Positions 23,671 to 32,691 are shown, counted from the first letter of the stretch. The stretch is DNA of 64,000 bases from an uncultured Ruminococcus sp. (GCA_910576995.1 CAJTLC010000013.1:1-64000); one strand, 5' to 3'. Notes: generated from the sequence alone by a model not told the origin. Translations and numbers: made by a program.

Positions 23671-24441
23671 TTATGACAAATCAGCTTTCATTCTCGATCT
23701 GAATACAAGTGACGAAATAAATATTATTGCGGCAGCACATACCGTTACGATGATCATAGGCATAATAAAATTATCGATTCCGAAATCAAGCGAGATTGCC
23801 GATCTTGCGGTTTTTGTGCAGTAATAAAAGGGGAGACAGCGGCAGATTTTCAGAATAACGCCTCTTGTGCCTTCTGCGTCGAACCAAATTCCGCCTAAAA
23901 ACGAACCAAGGGAAATGATTATCGAACACATTCCCGGAGCGGCTTTTTCGTTGAATAGAGTGCCGAAAAGCAGCCCGAATCCGATAAACATGAGAGAAGA
24001 GGGGATAACCGCAGCGATAGAAAGAAGAAGTCCGACAGGGGACACATCGGCTGCTGTAATCCACGAAATAATGAAAGAAACTATATAAGCGGCAATACTT
24101 TGCACTATAGAAATGATTGCCATAGGCAAAATATACCCGCATATAAAATCCGAAGATTTCATTGGCGACGCGTACAATCGCACAAGAAATGCGCCGCTGC
24201 GGTCTTTGGCAACTGTCATGGCGGTGAAGAGCATCGTAAAAGTCTGTCCGAAAATCGCGATTCCGCCTGCTAAATTATCAATTCTGAAAATCGTCATACC
24301 CGCTTCTTTCGGAATGCTTTCATTGACGATGGTCATGACGATGAGCATTATGATGGGGAAGCCGAGGCAAAAAATATAACTTAACGGATCGCGCGCAATT
24401 TCCTTGATATTACGCGAAGAAAAGGCTTTGATCTTATGCAT
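23671..24441 (-). CDS. ABC-2 type transporter permease
   Basis: A 256-residue membrane protein with six hydrophobic segments, of the ABC-2 exporter family (drug, lantibiotic or sodium export). I take the start at the ATG at 24441 (MHKIKAFSSRN); the upstream extension to 24528 is an out-of-character basic stretch inside the ATPase gene. It overlaps the ATPase by 8 bp, so the pair is translationally coupled. Substrate unknown. Confidence 0.88.
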   Translation of the reverse strand: MHKIKAFSSRNIKEIARDPLSYIFCLGFPIIMLIVMTIVNESIPKEAGMTIFRIDNLAGGIAIFGQTFTMLFTAMTVAKDRSGAFLVRLYASPMKSSDFICGYILPMAIISIVQSIAAYIVSFIISWITAADVSPVGLLLSIAAVIPSSLMFIGFGLLFGTLFNEKAAPGMCSIIISLGSFLGGIWFDAEGTRGVILKICRCLPFYYCTKTARSAISLDFGIDNFIMPMIIVTVCAAAIIFISSLVFRSRMKADLS

Positions 24442-25168
24442 TTCGTGCGCTCCTTTCGGCGATCTCAACGAAGGCGTTTTCAAGTCCGGACTTGCCCGCG
24501 ATTTTTTCGATCTCCGCAAGCGAGCCAATAGCGGCGATTTTTCCGTCGATCATGATTGCGATCTTATCCGAAAGCCGCTCCGCTTCTTCCATATTGTGGG
24601 TCGTAAGAATTACGGTTATCCTGCCTTTGAGGGATTCGATAGCTTTCCACAATTCGCGGCGCGCCAGCACGTCGAGTCCAAGAGTAGGTTCGTCCAGAAA
24701 GAGAATTTTTGGCTCGCTTATCAGCGCCATTGCAATGGAAAGTTTGCGTTTCCAGCCGCCCGAAAGAGTTTTTGCGCGCGAATTTTCCACATCATTCATG
24801 TTGAATATGCCAATCATTTCAGCCGTGCGGGATTTTATCTTATTCCTGTCGAATCCGTATATAGCGGCGGTAAATTCAAGATTTTCGCGAACGGTAAGAT
24901 TTTCCGCAACCGAAGTATCCTGCGGAGAAATTCCAATAAGCGGTTTTACGGAATCGCTTTCGGAAACGCAGTTTTTGCCGTTTATCATTGCCGAGCCGCC
25001 CGTCGGAGCTGAAAGGCAGGAAAGCATATGGATAGTGGTGGTTTTGCCTGCGCCGTTTACGCCAAGAAGCGCGAAAAGCTCGCCCTTCTCAACCGAAAAC
25101 GAAATACCGTCAACAGCGGTTTTCTCTTTAAATTTTTTTGTCAGATTTTTAACTTCAACTGCTTTCAT
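24434..25168 (-). CDS. ABC transporter ATP-binding protein
   Basis: A 244-residue ATPase with Walker A GVNGAGKTT (about 36-44), Q-loop GISPQDTS, signature LSGGWKRKLSIAM (one residue off the LSGGQ consensus: Trp for Gln), Walker B ILFLDEPTLGLD and switch His in TTHNMEE. It is the motor for the ABC-2 permease encoded directly downstream and follows the XRE-AbrB regulator by 2 bp, so the three genes form one operon. Confidence 0.95.
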   Translation of the reverse strand: MKAVEVKNLTKKFKEKTAVDGISFSVEKGELFALLGVNGAGKTTTIHMLSCLSAPTGGSAMINGKNCVSESDSVKPLIGISPQDTSVAENLTVRENLEFTAAIYGFDRNKIKSRTAEMIGIFNMNDVENSRAKTLSGGWKRKLSIAMALISEPKILFLDEPTLGLDVLARRELWKAIESLKGRITVILTTHNMEEAERLSDKIAIMIDGKIAAIGSLAEIEKIAGKSGLENAFVEIAERSARNA

Positions 25169-25170
25169 AA

Positions 25171-25587
25171 TTATTTTTCCTCACTGTTTTTCGGGGAAAT
25201 ATTTCCCGGAATACCGCCAAGATTCACAAGTGCGATTCCTTTTTCTTCATCTCCGAGAATAAGAATATTATCGCCCTCTTTCAGTCCGAAAACGCTGCGG
25301 CAATTTGCAGGAAGCGTGATTTGTCCCTTGCCGTTGAGTTTCACGCAGCCGAAAATATGCTTGCCGTCGCCAGTCTGTTCCTCTTCTCCGACGCTTCGAA
25401 CGAGAAGATCGACAGTTGTGCCGTAAATATCGGAAAGCTGAATGCAGCTTTCAATATCGGGCAGCGTTTCGCCTTTTTCCCATTTTGCAACCGCCTGACG
25501 TGAAACCCCCAGTTTTTCGGCTATTTCCTCTTGAGTAAATCCGCTCTGCTTGCGGAACATCTTCAATCTGCTGAATTGTACTGCCAT
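25171..25587 (-). CDS. XRE regulator with C-terminal AbrB-like domain
   Basis: A 138-residue protein: an HTH_3 domain (about 8-62; QSGFTQEEIAEKLGVSRQAVAKWEKG) joined to an AbrB/SpoVT-like swapped-hairpin domain (about 80-120; VKLNGKGQITLPANCRSVFGL). Two DNA-binding folds in one small protein are notable but seen in Clostridia. As the first gene of the ABC-2 operon, it probably controls its own promoter, where a TAACAT-2-ATGTTA palindrome lies just upstream of the -35 box. Confidence 0.88.
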   Translation of the reverse strand: MAVQFSRLKMFRKQSGFTQEEIAEKLGVSRQAVAKWEKGETLPDIESCIQLSDIYGTTVDLLVRSVGEEEQTGDGKHIFGCVKLNGKGQITLPANCRSVFGLKEGDNILILGDEEKGIALVNLGGIPGNISPKNSEEK

Positions 25588-25618
25588 GTTTTTTCTCCTT
25601 GAAATTTTCTTGATTATT

Positions 25619-25672
25619 ATTATATCATAAGAAAAATGTTACGTCAACCAATCAAAAATAACATCAATGTTA
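25619..25672 (-). promoter_or_regulatory. Promoter and candidate operator of the XRE-ABC operon
   Basis: Minus strand: TTGACG (25647-25642), 17-bp spacer, TATAAT (25624-25619). The perfect palindrome TAACATTGATGTTA (25659-25672) sits 11 bp upstream of -35. Confidence 0.8.
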
Positions 25673-25711
25673 AAATTAGTTGCATTTTACGAATTTGCAA
25701 TTCTCACGCAA

Positions 25712-25744
25712 CAAAAAAGGAATCCGCAGCATTTTGCGGATTCC
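25712..25744 (-). terminator. Terminator after the SCP2 gene
   Basis: Minus strand GGAATCCGCA / TGCGGATTCC stem followed by TTTTTTG. Confidence 0.9.
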
Positions 25745-25760
25745 CATAACTCACAAATTC

Positions 25761-26123
25761 TTATTTTGCATTCTTGATGATATTGGCGAATTTGAGCGCC
25801 AGATCAATGCTTCCGTCAACCTTGAGTTTGCCGAAAGTAAACGCGGCGACGGCGTCAAGCTTGCCGTTTATAAGCTTGATAAAGTTGTCCTGCTTCATGG
25901 AGATAGTGCAGTCGGTATCGTTGTAGCGATAGGGCATTATCTCGGCGCTTCCGTTCTTGATGGAGATGTAGAAAATTCCGGGTTCGCGTTTCTGATCGTC
26001 GTTGTCGATATCGGGTGCGGAAACGTCGGTCATGCGGAAGTTTATCGCAAGATCTTCCGTATTTGCGGAAGTCATTCCTGACGCCATTTTGCGGAGCATT
26101 TCTAAAAGTTCGCTGAATTTCAT
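25761..26123 (-). CDS. SCP2 sterol-binding-fold protein
   Basis: A 120-residue protein with the SCP2 domain: ISIKNGSAEIMPYRYNDTD in the middle, then ISMKQDNFIKLINGKLDAVAAFTFGKLKVDG, the conserved end of the family. Eukaryotic members carry lipids; bacterial ones have unproven roles. It follows glyS by 18 bp on the same strand and precedes a terminator, so it is probably the second gene of the glyS transcript. Confidence 0.85.
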   Translation of the reverse strand: MKFSELLEMLRKMASGMTSANTEDLAINFRMTDVSAPDIDNDDQKREPGIFYISIKNGSAEIMPYRYNDTDCTISMKQDNFIKLINGKLDAVAAFTFGKLKVDGSIDLALKFANIIKNAK

Positions 26124-26141
26124 AATTTTTACCTCATTTAT

Positions 26142-27548
26142 TTATATTGATGTTTTTTCTTCAAGGAATTTCACGAGATCGTCAATTGCAACGCGCTCCT
26201 GCTGCATTGTATCACGGTCGCGTACAGTTACGCAGTTGTCCTTTTCGATAGTATCGAAATCAACAGTAATGCAGAACGGCGTACCGATCTCATCCTCGCG
26301 GCGGTATCTCTTGCCGATAGAGCCCGATTCGTCAAAATCGCACATGAATTTCTTGGAGAGCATATCGTAAATCTCCTCCGCCTTGGGAGTAAGCTTCTTA
26401 ACGAGGGGCAGCACTGCACATTTAAACGGCGCAAGAGCAGGGTGGAAATGCATAACCGTTCGGATTTCCTTCTTCTCGTTGCCGTTCTTGTCTGTGGAAA
26501 CAAGTTCTTCCTCGTCGTAAGCTTCCGTGACAATGGAGAGGAAAAGTCTCTCAACGCCGAGAGAAGGCTCGATAACGTAGGGTATATACTTCTCGTTAGT
26601 TTCAGGATCGAAATATTCGAGGGACTTTCCGCTGGTGTTGATGTGCTGAGTAAGATCGTAGTCGGTACGGTCGGCAACGCCCCAGAGTTCGCCCCAGCCG
26701 AACGGGAAAAGATACTCAAAATCAGTGGTAGCCTTTGAATAGAAGCAGAGTTCCTCGGGATCGTGGTCGCGGAGTCTGATATTTTCTTCTTTCAGACCGA
26801 GAGTAAGCAGGAAATCCTTACAGAATCCGCGCCAATAGCTGAACCATTCAAGATCCGTACCGGGCTTGCAGAAAAATTCGAGTTCCATCTGCTCGAATTC
26901 GCGAACACGGAAAATGAAGTTTCCGGGAGTGATCTCATTTCTGAACGATTTTCCAACCTGCGCAACGCCGAAAGGCACTTTTTTACGGGTAGTACGCTGG
27001 ATATTTGCGAAATTTACAAAGATACCCTGAGCGGTTTCGGGACGGAGATAAAGTTCGGATTTACTGTTTTCTGTAACGCCCTGAAAAGTCTTGAACATCA
27101 GGTTGAACTGGCGAATATCGGTAAAATTGCGCTTTCCGCAGTTGGGGCAAACAATATTTTTCTCGTTGATATACGCCGTCATCTGCTCATTTGACCAGCC
27201 TGCAACATTTGTGCCGTCGAAATCCTCGATAAGATTATCGGCGCGGTGACGGGTTTTACATTCCTTACAGTCCATAAGAGGGTCGGAAAATCCGCCGATA
27301 TGACCGGAAGCAACCCAAGTCTGGGGATTCATGAGGATAGCGGAATCAAGACCGACATTATACTTGTTTTCCTGCACGAATTTTTTCAGCCAAGCCTTTT
27401 TGATATTATTTTTCAGCTCAACGCCGAGAGGACCGTAATCCCAAGTATTTGCGAGACCGCCGTAAATCTCCGAACCGGGATAAACGAAGCCTTTGGATTT
27501 ACACAGATCGACGATTTTATCCATGATCTTATCTGAATTTTTAAGCAT
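26142..27548 (-). CDS. glyS: Glycyl-tRNA synthetase (eukaryote/archaeal-type, class II)
   Basis: A 468-residue single-chain glycine-tRNA ligase. Class II motifs are visible ([14 protein letters not shown] in motif 1; [25 protein letters not shown] in motif 2; GLGVERL-like GVERLFLSI in motif 3), together with the Cys pairs of an inserted zinc region ([14 protein letters not shown]). This is the dimeric type, not the two-subunit GlyQS of many bacteria. No T-box leader precedes it; instead its promoter (27585-27613) overlaps the stop codon of the upstream gene and carries a palindromic spacer. Confidence 0.96.
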   Translation of the reverse strand: MLKNSDKIMDKIVDLCKSKGFVYPGSEIYGGLANTWDYGPLGVELKNNIKKAWLKKFVQENKYNVGLDSAILMNPQTWVASGHIGGFSDPLMDCKECKTRHRADNLIEDFDGTNVAGWSNEQMTAYINEKNIVCPNCGKRNFTDIRQFNLMFKTFQGVTENSKSELYLRPETAQGIFVNFANIQRTTRKKVPFGVAQVGKSFRNEITPGNFIFRVREFEQMELEFFCKPGTDLEWFSYWRGFCKDFLLTLGLKEENIRLRDHDPEELCFYSKATTDFEYLFPFGWGELWGVADRTDYDLTQHINTSGKSLEYFDPETNEKYIPYVIEPSLGVERLFLSIVTEAYDEEELVSTDKNGNEKKEIRTVMHFHPALAPFKCAVLPLVKKLTPKAEEIYDMLSKKFMCDFDESGSIGKRYRREDEIGTPFCITVDFDTIEKDNCVTVRDRDTMQQERVAIDDLVKFLEEKTSI

Positions 27549-27584
27549 TTTTTACTACCTCTTTCAATTTTATCATGATATTTA

Positions 27585-27613
27585 ATTATATCGCAAATCG
27601 CGCGATTTGTCAA
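27585..27613 (-). promoter_or_regulatory. glyS promoter with palindromic spacer, overlapping a stop codon
   Basis: Minus strand TTGACA (27613-27608), 17-bp spacer, TATAAT (27590-27585). The perfect palindrome CAAATCGCGCGATTTG fills most of the spacer. The TGA stop of the upstream gene (27612-27610) is part of the -35 box. A near-identical copy lies at 28195-28223. Confidence 0.85.
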
Positions 27614-28161
27614 TAGCCGTAATAAGGATTGTTTACCGGTTCGCCCTTAGGACCGACATATGTAAGATTTTTATCAAATCCCATGGCGATAGTCAGGAAA
27701 GGCGAGAAGAAAATCATCAGAACGTTCCAGACGGTCGGCTTTCCGAAAGATTTTCCCAGCATAAAGTGAGTATATCCACTTAGACCTGCAACGCCAAGGC
27801 TCATTACAATGGTAGCCAGATAGAAGAAGAGCATAAATATCATGAATGACGTGTTGTCGGAATCGAGAAAAGCCATAGCGATCTGCATTCCCACGCTAAG
27901 CACGAGATAACCCGCTGACAACCCGATCAGAAGCCAGCCGACGAGATTGCTTCCCGTGGCGATCTGGGCGAGTTTAAATGTATTATAATACGGAATGATA
28001 GCTTTCCAGCCCGGTTCTCCTGCTTTTTCAAAGAGTTTCCAGTGCGCTATAAGGGTTACGATCCCGAATGCAAGAGCAATCAGAAAAACAATGCCATAAA
28101 TGACCAGCACAATTAAGAGAGCTATGGTAAACGAATCCGCTGAAGATGAATAAGTACCCAT
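27610..28161 (-). CDS. DUF5684-like integral membrane protein
   Basis: A 183-residue protein with four to five membrane helices. The segment HWKLFEKAGEPGWKAIIPYYN (about 41-60, with neighbours) is typical of DUF5684 proteins and is often found in Bacillota next to signal peptidases; the function is unknown. The C-terminus (GPKGEPVNNPYYGY) is short and hydrophilic. It is flanked by two copies of the same promoter, one driving it and one at its end driving glyS. Confidence 0.8.
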   Translation of the reverse strand: MGTYSSSADSFTIALLIVLVIYGIVFLIALAFGIVTLIAHWKLFEKAGEPGWKAIIPYYNTFKLAQIATGSNLVGWLLIGLSAGYLVLSVGMQIAMAFLDSDNTSFMIFMLFFYLATIVMSLGVAGLSGYTHFMLGKSFGKPTVWNVLMIFFSPFLTIAMGFDKNLTYVGPKGEPVNNPYYGY

Positions 28162-28194
28162 TTATAAACCTCATTTCAAATTATAATTTATTAA

Positions 28195-28223
28195 ATTATA
28201 TCACAAATCGTGCGATTTGTCAA
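28195..28223 (-). promoter_or_regulatory. Promoter of the DUF5684-like gene, twin of the glyS promoter
   Basis: Minus strand TTGACA (28223-28218), 17-bp spacer, TATAAT (28200-28195). The spacer holds CAAATCGCACGATTTG, one base different from the glyS copy. The 35 bp around the two copies are almost the same. Confidence 0.85.
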
Positions 28224-28290
28224 TAGCCAACCAATTCGATAATTGTAGCGTTCAATAAAAACCATTGTTAAATTTTGGCAAAAATAACTA

Positions 28291-28319
28291 TTGACATACA
28301 GTTCTATATGTGGTATAAT
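28291..28319 (+). promoter_or_regulatory. Promoter of the dockerin protease gene
   Basis: TTGACA (28291-28296), 17-bp spacer, TATAAT (28314-28319), 31 bp before the ATG with AAAGGGTGG as ribosome-binding site. Confidence 0.9.
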
Positions 28320-28350
28320 GTGTATATAAATAAAGAAAGGGTGGTTCTGC

Positions 28351-29454
28351 ATGAAGAAATTAATTTCAGCCATAGCTGAATTTGCGGCGGTTTGTGTTGC
28401 AGCTACGTCGTTAGTCGCAAATGCAGCTTATATTGATCCCAGCGGAAACGACGGAGTAACTGCAAATGACTCTTTGTACATTCAGAAATTTCTTGCCGGC
28501 TTATTCCCCTCGTACAATTTGAATTCCATGGATGTTGACATGAACGGCGTTGTTAGCCAAATGGATTCGGATAAAATTCTTAGCTATTTAACGAATAAGG
28601 ATAAGCCGCTTCTCGCCGACGCTCCTGCTAATTACGACACTACAACGCTCAAGAATATGGAGGAACGCGTCTATCGTAAGCATAGCTACAGCAGTTCCAG
28701 TTCAACTTCGTACACTACTTATACGGTAAAAAGACCGCCTTCCAGTAATATGATGTCGTTTGATTCCGATTGTATGCCTATGGGCATTATCGGAGATAAC
28801 ACCATGATCAGAGATTATGATACTGCTGTTGTAAGTTTGCGCAATTATGGTACTGGATTTATCGTGGGTGAACACATTATTGCGACTGCTGCGCATTGTG
28901 TTTCTAATTATAATACTGGAACTTTCAGAGATAATATTATTGATATTATTGATGAGAATAATATTATTATTGACAGCTTTCATGCAGAATCGGTACACGT
29001 CCCAACCAATTATTTCACAACTAATAGTGCTACTAGAATGAAACATGATTATGCTTTGCTGTATGTTCCGTCAATTGATTTAAGTGAATATGGAATGTTT
29101 TTTTTCGGGGTTGCTAAGAATGATTATCTTAGCAATACCAGTAATCAGGTGATTGTTGCTGGATTTCCCAGTCAGTATCCGAATGGATATGATAATTCTG
29201 TGTATGGTTTGAGATTTAAAGCTATCGGCAATGTTCAAAATAATTTCACAGATTTTCGTTTTAGTTATAATACCGATACGGCTGGCGGCGACAGCGGCGG
29301 TCCTGTTTATGTAGAAGAAGGATTTGTAGGCAGTGATAATTTATGGCATGAGTATAAGACTGTTGTAGGTATTCATACACATAATGGAAATTCTGGTGTT
29401 AGAGTAACTCCCGAATTACTCACATTCTACAATCGCAATCAATATCTTAATTAA
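28351..29454 (+). CDS. Secreted trypsin-like serine protease with N-terminal dockerin
   Basis: A 367-residue protein: signal peptide (about 1-26), a dockerin-type pair of calcium loops (about 29-85; DPSGNDGVTANDSLYIQKF and DVDMNGVVSQMDSDKILSYL), a Ser/Thr-rich linker (about 108-125) and a chymotrypsin-fold peptidase. The catalytic triad is visible: His in ATAAHC (about 183), Asp in KHDYALLY (about 233) and Ser in GGDSGGP (about 315). In cellulosome-forming ruminococci a dockerin attaches enzymes to cohesin scaffolds; a protease with an N-terminal dockerin is less usual. Its codons are richer in T and A than the neighbours, suggesting a different history. Confidence 0.88.
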   Translation: MKKLISAIAEFAAVCVAATSLVANAAYIDPSGNDGVTANDSLYIQKFLAGLFPSYNLNSMDVDMNGVVSQMDSDKILSYLTNKDKPLLADAPANYDTTTLKNMEERVYRKHSYSSSSSTSYTTYTVKRPPSSNMMSFDSDCMPMGIIGDNTMIRDYDTAVVSLRNYGTGFIVGEHIIATAAHCVSNYNTGTFRDNIIDIIDENNIIIDSFHAESVHVPTNYFTTNSATRMKHDYALLYVPSIDLSEYGMFFFGVAKNDYLSNTSNQVIVAGFPSQYPNGYDNSVYGLRFKAIGNVQNNFTDFRFSYNTDTAGGDSGGPVYVEEGFVGSDNLWHEYKTVVGIHTHNGNSGVRVTPELLTFYNRNQYLN

Positions 29455-29472
29455 TCAATAGGAGGCTTTATT

Positions 29473-30525
29473 ATGAAAAAGTTGATTTCAACACTAATGG
29501 CTCTCTCTCTTACCCTTACCGCCATGGCTGCCCTTTCTTCAAACGCTGCTATCTTTATTTATGATTCGGATTCAGACGAATATCAGGATGTTTTAGATGG
29601 TTACAGCCCTATTAATACGGATATTGCGAAAAGTTACTTTAAAAACTTCGGGGAAAATGACAGGTTTTACAGCAATGAAGATGGCACGCGTATGATTTCC
29701 ACAAATCAGCTTAGTTCAATCGTTGTTTATAATCTTGCAGACGGAGTTTCTATAGATGACGTTCAAAGTGTAGTCAGGAATTATTGTTATGATAACGAAA
29801 CTGATTTGAAATACACTACTGGACAAAGATTTTTGAGCGGTTTAGGTGGAGAGGACTACGAACATGAAATATACGCATACGGTCAAGGAATGCTTGGCGA
29901 CCCGGAATACAGCGTTCGAATTAACGACGCTAAAAACATCTGTAAGATTCTCAAAGAGAAGAATCTGATATCTGGCTTTAAATACGTTAACCGAAACCAA
30001 ATACATTATTTGGATGCCTGGTACATGGACTATCCGTTGACTTCTTACATTTTGACGCCTTCTGAGACTGAGAGATTTTCTGCTTTAGAAAATTATGTTA
30101 AAGAAAACGCGCTTGATTATGAAGTAAAAATTACAGAAGAAGAATACGGCAATCGACTTATTCAGTTTATTCCGCCAAATGAAAACGCTTCAGTCGAAGA
30201 GGTTATGGAGTTTGCAGCAAAGATCAATGAGGATTATGGCGAGAATATTTGCTATGGCACATTTTTAAGCCCTGAGTCTTTAAATGTTTCGGATTCAAGC
30301 ATAGACATCTACAACTCCGTTCCCGGCGACGCAAACTGCGACGGTTATACAACTATAGCCGACGCAACTCTTATATTGCAGTCTCTTACAAATGCCGACG
30401 AATACGGCTTATCTGCGCAGGCCAGATATAACGCGGACGTAAGCGGAAACCTTGACGGCGTAACTGCTCTTGACGCTCTTGAAATACAGAAGCTTGACGC
30501 AGGCGTTATCGATAATTTAGAATAA
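29473..30525 (+). CDS. Secreted dockerin protein, unknown main domain
   Basis: A 350-residue protein with a signal peptide (about 1-25), an unrecognised middle region of about 240 residues, and a C-terminal type I dockerin (about 280-345): VPGDANCDGYTTIADATLIL and YNADVSGNLDGVTALDALEI are the two calcium-binding repeats. GGAGG precedes the ATG. It follows the dockerin protease by 18 bp and is likely co-transcribed. The middle may be an inhibitor, propeptide-like or binding domain for the protease; that is a guess from position only. Confidence 0.82.
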   Translation: MKKLISTLMALSLTLTAMAALSSNAAIFIYDSDSDEYQDVLDGYSPINTDIAKSYFKNFGENDRFYSNEDGTRMISTNQLSSIVVYNLADGVSIDDVQSVVRNYCYDNETDLKYTTGQRFLSGLGGEDYEHEIYAYGQGMLGDPEYSVRINDAKNICKILKEKNLISGFKYVNRNQIHYLDAWYMDYPLTSYILTPSETERFSALENYVKENALDYEVKITEEEYGNRLIQFIPPNENASVEEVMEFAAKINEDYGENICYGTFLSPESLNVSDSSIDIYNSVPGDANCDGYTTIADATLILQSLTNADEYGLSAQARYNADVSGNLDGVTALDALEIQKLDAGVIDNLE

Positions 30526-30561
30526 AAAATTTCAGCCCCCTGAATTTCAGGGGGCATTTTG
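30523..30561. terminator. Bidirectional terminator between the dockerin gene and cysS
   Basis: GCCCCCTGA pairs with TCAGGGGGC; T-run on the plus side and A-run (TTTTTT on the minus strand) on the other. Confidence 0.9.
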
Positions 30562-30564
30562 TAT

Positions 30565-31974
30565 TTATAATTTATTTATTTCCGTACCCTGACGAGTTTC
30601 CTTGACTTCATAGCCAAGAGCCGCGATTTTATCGCGAAGCTCGTCAGCAAGAGCAAAATTCTTCTCCTTGCGCGCCGCTTTGCGCTGTTCAGCCAATTCC
30701 AGAACCTCATCCGGGATAGCTTCAACAGGCGCTTCAATGATTTTCTTTGCATTCTCAATAAGATCAAGACCGAGCACCTTATCGAATTCCTCCAGAAGAG
30801 CCAGCTTTGTAAAATTATTTGCTTTGGATTTCAGCACGTCGTAGATCGCCGTGATCGCCAACGCTGTGTTAAGATCGTTTCCGAGAGCGTCGTTGAATTC
30901 CGCCATAAGTCTGTCGTATTCGTCCTTATCGAGCGGCTCGTAAGAATCTGAAATAAGGGGCTTGATTTTTGCAATAAGCTTGTTGTAAGTAGTCTTTGAG
31001 TTCTCCATATTTTCCCATGAGAAAACAAGCGATTTTCTGTAATGGGACTGAAGGCAGAAGAATCTGTAAATAACAGGGATATAGCCCTTTTCCTCCAGAA
31101 GCGATACTGTCAGGAATTCGCCGCTGGACTTGCTCATTTTGCCGCTGTTCGTGTTGAGATGCAGCACATGAAACCAGTAATTGCACCATTTATGACCGAG
31201 ATAAGCTTCGCTCTGGGCGATCTCGTTCGTATGATGCGGAAAAGCGTTGTCGATTCCGCCGCAGTGGATATCGAGATATTCGCCGAGATTTTTCATGCTG
31301 ATGCATGAGCATTCGATGTGCCAGCCGGGATAGCCTACGCCCCACGGAGAATCCCATTTAAGTTCCTGATCGTCAAATTTTGATTTCGTGAACCATAATA
31401 CGAAGTCGGCTTTATTGCGCTTATTGTCGTCCTCTTCAACGCCCTCGCGGACTCCTACGGCAAGATCTTCTTCCTTGAAATCGTTGAATACATAATATTT
31501 ATCGAGTTTTGAAGTATCGAAGTAAATATTTCCTCCTGCTTCATAAGCATAGCCTTTTTCCATAAGAACTTTGATAACGCGTATGAATTCGTCAATATAT
31601 GTCGTTGCGGGAACTACGACGTCGGGAGTTTTTATGTTAAGCTTTTTGCAGTCGTTGAAGAATGCGTCAGTGTAGAATTTTGCGATCTCCATAACTGTTT
31701 TATGCTCGCGCTTTGCGCCTTTCAACATCTTATCGTCGCCCGTATCTCCGTCGCTTGTAAGATGACCGACGTCGGTGATATTCATGACACGCTTAACGTC
31801 AAGTCCTGTAAAGCGCAGATATTTTTCGAGAATATCCTCCATAATATAGCTGCGCAGATTGCCTATATGAGCGTAATGATACACGGTCGGACCGCAGGTG
31901 TACATACTCGCCTTACCTGCCTCGCGCGGAATGAATTCTTCTTTTTTACGCGTCAGAGAATTATATAGCTGCAT
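30565..31974 (-). CDS. cysS: Cysteinyl-tRNA synthetase
   Basis: A 469-residue class I aminoacyl-tRNA synthetase. The zinc/ATP site YTCGPTVYHYAHIGNLRSY contains HIGN, and KMSKSSGE is the KMSKS loop; HCGGIDNAFPHHTNEIAQSE is specific for CysRS. The start is placed at 31974, where GAAAGGA precedes the ATG by 9 nt; the longer frame starts inside the cysE stop region. It is the last gene of nadA-hydE-unknown-cysE-cysS, ending at a terminator shared with the dockerin gene. Confidence 0.97.
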   Translation of the reverse strand: MQLYNSLTRKKEEFIPREAGKASMYTCGPTVYHYAHIGNLRSYIMEDILEKYLRFTGLDVKRVMNITDVGHLTSDGDTGDDKMLKGAKREHKTVMEIAKFYTDAFFNDCKKLNIKTPDVVVPATTYIDEFIRVIKVLMEKGYAYEAGGNIYFDTSKLDKYYVFNDFKEEDLAVGVREGVEEDDNKRNKADFVLWFTKSKFDDQELKWDSPWGVGYPGWHIECSCISMKNLGEYLDIHCGGIDNAFPHHTNEIAQSEAYLGHKWCNYWFHVLHLNTNSGKMSKSSGEFLTVSLLEEKGYIPVIYRFFCLQSHYRKSLVFSWENMENSKTTYNKLIAKIKPLISDSYEPLDKDEYDRLMAEFNDALGNDLNTALAITAIYDVLKSKANNFTKLALLEEFDKVLGLDLIENAKKIIEAPVEAIPDEVLELAEQRKAARKEKNFALADELRDKIAALGYEVKETRQGTEINKL

Positions 31975-31990
31975 ATAAAATATCCTTTCA

Positions 31991-32659
31991 TTATACATTT
32001 TTGCCTTGCGATCTCAAACTTGCAATTTCCTTTTTCAGACTGTCCACCTGCGCCTGAAGATGACATAATTCCAGAGAAACAGGGTCGGGAATATGCACCT
32101 GATCTATATCGGAAGTAACTTTATGAACTCGTTTGCCGTTCATTTTTACGATATGCGCAGGAACTCCCACAGCGGTGCAGTTATCGGGGATAGCGTTGAG
32201 AACCACGGCATTCGCGGCGATCTTGACGTTATTGCCTACCTTGAACGGTCCGAGAACTTTCGCTCCCGCTCCCACGAGAACGTTATTGCCGAGAGTTGGG
32301 TGGCGCTTGCCTTTATCCTTACCAGTACCGCCCAGCGTAACGCCCTGATACAGCAGGCAATTGTCGCCTATTACAGCCGTTTCGCCGATAACCACGCCCA
32401 TTCCGTGATCTATAAAAAGTCTCTTGCCGATAGTTGCGCCGGGGTGTATCTCGATGCCCGTCTGCTTTCTTGCCCATTGCGAAATAATACGCGCCGCAGT
32501 ATATTTTTTACGCTTGTAGAACCAGTGCGCCATACGATAACAACGGATAGCTTTCAGAGTGGGATAAGTCAGAAGTATCTCTACCGCATTTCTTGCGGCG
32601 GGGTCGCTTTCCCTTATCAGGGCTATATCTCTTTTGGCAGTTTTAATAAAATCAAACAA
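31991..32659 (-). CDS. cysE: Serine O-acetyltransferase
   Basis: A 222-residue enzyme making O-acetylserine, the precursor for cysteine. The N-terminal helical part (about 1-65) is followed by the left-handed beta-helix of hexapeptide repeats (IEIHPGATIGKRLFIDHGMG, VIGETAVIGDNC, VTLGGTGKDKGKRHP). It has the short form typical of Bacillota (EpsC/CysE). It precedes cysS, so cysteine synthesis and charging are linked in one transcript. Confidence 0.95.
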   Translation of the reverse strand: MFDFIKTAKRDIALIRESDPAARNAVEILLTYPTLKAIRCYRMAHWFYKRKKYTAARIISQWARKQTGIEIHPGATIGKRLFIDHGMGVVIGETAVIGDNCLLYQGVTLGGTGKDKGKRHPTLGNNVLVGAGAKVLGPFKVGNNVKIAANAVVLNAIPDNCTAVGVPAHIVKMNGKRVHKVTSDIDQVHIPDPVSLELCHLQAQVDSLKKEIASLRSQGKNV

Positions 32660-32691
32660 TAGCGTTTCCTCCGTTCATTATCCGAATACGA

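Noticed and set aside
23786..24142. Alternative frame inside the ABC-2 permease
   Set aside because: Same strand, different frame, no start signal; the permease frame has regular membrane helices.
27549..27610. T-box in front of glyS
   Set aside because: The leader is only about 30 nt and lacks a GGTACCGCG-type sequence and terminator.
28162..28350. Insertion-sequence ends around the DUF5684-like gene, because 35 bp are repeated on both sides
   Set aside because: The repeats are in the same orientation, each is a complete promoter in the right place for its gene, and there is no transposase.
31975..32691. T-box in front of cysE-cysS
   Set aside because: The gaps are too short and no T-box sequence is present.
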